A program made the translations under genes and the position numbers. Shown piece by piece: positions 5,598-6,290 of a stretch of 6,290 bases of DNA. Source of the DNA: CAKVOD01 sp050872805 (GTDB lineage: Bacteria; Bacillota; Clostridia; Christensenellales; UBA1242). Below the pieces are notes generated by a model, which saw nothing but the letters and a program-made list of their open reading frames with translations, ran no database searches and was not told the origin of the DNA. Each line of letters opens with the position of its first letter. Within the stretch, counting starts at the first letter, position 1. Location of the stretch: the NCBI GenBank assembly GCA_050872805.1, contig JBNMHN010000074.1, positions 1 to 6,290 on the forward strand, given 5' to 3'.

Positions 5598-6290
5598 ATG
5601 TTTGAATTAAACAATTTTGATTCTATACAAATAGGCATTGCATCGCCTGAAAGAATCAGAGAGTGGTCGCATGGCGAAGTAACAAATCCAGAAACCATCA
5701 ACTACCGTACTCAAAAGCCGGTTATGGGGGGACTTTTCTGCGAAAGAATTTTCGGACCTAGAAAGGACTGGGAATGTTATTGCGGAAAATATAAGAGGAT
5801 TAGATATAAGGGCGTCATTTGTGACAAATGCGGCGTTGAAGTTACTCGCTCAAGAGTCCGCCGCGAAAGAATGGGGCATATCGAACTTGCTACACCTGTT
5901 TCGCACATTTGGTTTTTCAAAAGTGTGCCTAGTAGGATTGGCGCGCTACTTGACCTCACACCAAAGACACTAGAACAAGTTTTGTACTATGTAAACTACA
6001 TTGTGCTTGACCCTAAAAAGACGGATTTGCAATTCAAGCAAATTTTGTCCGACCGCGAATATCGCGATTTGGTCGAAAAACTTGGTGCGGGTTCATTTAG
6101 AGTCGGTATGGGTGCTGAAGCAATCAAAGAATTGCTTGACAGACTCGACCTCAAGAAAGAACTTGACGAATTGACAGAACTACTAAAGACTGCAAAAGGT
6201 CAAAAACGCATCAAAGCAGTAAAGAAACTTGATATTGTCCAAAGTTTCTTGAAAACAGGCAGCAAGCCAAGTTGGATGATTCTTGACTGC
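5598..6290 (+). CDS. rpoC: RNA polymerase beta' subunit, N-terminal 231 residues (cut by window edge)
   Basis: RpoC forms the other half of the catalytic cleft and carries the Mg-binding active site, which lies beyond this window. The visible part starts MFELNNFDSIQIGIASPERI, almost the standard Firmicutes beginning. GLFCERIFGP (46-54) follows, then the clamp zinc site with Cys60, Cys62, Cys75 and Cys78 (CYCGKYKR ... CDKCGVEV), RRERMGHIELATPVSHIWFF (about 88-107) and PSRIGALLDLTP. Residues about 140-220 form the charged helical part of the clamp (coiled-coil-like, KELDELTELLKTAKGQKR). The sequence ends at PSWMILDC, just before the usual VIPPDLRP segment. The frame is open to the last base with no stop. 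The start at ATG 5598 is fixed by family alignment and AGGAG. It lies 13 nt after the rpoB stop and is surely cotranscribed with it. All four zinc ligands are present and nothing suggests damage. Confidence 0.97.
   Translation, partial: MFELNNFDSIQIGIASPERIREWSHGEVTNPETINYRTQKPVMGGLFCERIFGPRKDWECYCGKYKRIRYKGVICDKCGVEVTRSRVRRERMGHIELATPVSHIWFFKSVPSRIGALLDLTPKTLEQVLYYVNYIVLDPKKTDLQFKQILSDREYRDLVEKLGAGSFRVGMGAEAIKELLDRLDLKKELDELTELLKTAKGQKRIKAVKKLDIVQSFLKTGSKPSWMILDC

Noticed and set aside
4823..5701. Long minus-strand open frame (292 codons)
   Set aside because: It is antisense to strongly conserved rpoB and the rpoC start, has low-complexity Ile/Phe-rich stretches from the acidic rpoB tail, and resembles no family. 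It is a shadow of codon usage.
1..6290. CRISPR array, tRNA, rRNA, insertion sequence or phage genes
   Set aside because: No direct repeats with spacers, no cloverleaf-like segment, no transposase and no phage proteins seen. The only tandem repeats are the in-frame LRR units.

Overview
The window looks like an uncultured, moderately AT-rich member of the Bacillota, probably a gut-type clostridial lineage. Three things suggest this: the Firmicutes-style beginning of RpoC, the clostridial-looking RpoB with a long acidic tail, and a secreted BspA-type leucine-rich-repeat protein. TGA ends the first gene, so a mycoplasma-type code is unlikely. All genes lie on the + strand.

Region 1 (1-1510) holds a secreted or membrane-anchored BspA/LRR_5 protein built on a strict 69-nt (23-residue) repeat, closed by a strong intrinsic terminator. 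Its N-terminus is unclear. The frame has no ATG, GTG or TTG before the hydrophobic segment, but an ATG at 29 lies one frame away and is followed at once by an A AAA AAG slippery heptamer in the register that would feed a -1 shift into the LRR frame.

Region 2 (1511-1801) is the rpoB control region. It has a very good promoter (TTGACT, 17 nt, TGG-TAATAT) with a near-consensus UP element, then a leader of about 200 nt. The leader carries a possible 11-codon leader peptide with a good Shine-Dalgarno, overlapping a small hairpin plus T-run, then a second hairpin and a longer-range inverted repeat ending next to the rpoB ribosome binding site. rplJ-rplL, the usual upstream neighbours of rpoB, are absent here.

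Region 3 (1802-5584) is rpoB, the RNA polymerase beta subunit. It is complete except for an in-frame TAG at codon 422 (3065-3067). Both sides are in the same frame, and homology continues directly across the stop. The downstream part has no convincing start or ribosome binding site, so the choices are readthrough or recoding of UAG, a single-base error, or a genuinely broken copy. The rifamycin pocket also differs from the usual sequence, with Gln at the His526 position and several other changes, suggesting intrinsic rifamycin resistance.

Region 4 (5598-6290) is the first 231 codons of rpoC (beta'), coupled to rpoB through a Shine-Dalgarno that overlaps the rpoB stop codon. It is cut by the window edge.

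Together, rpoB and rpoC encode the two large catalytic subunits of RNA polymerase and form one operon. The LRR gene is an unrelated neighbour, insulated by its terminator.
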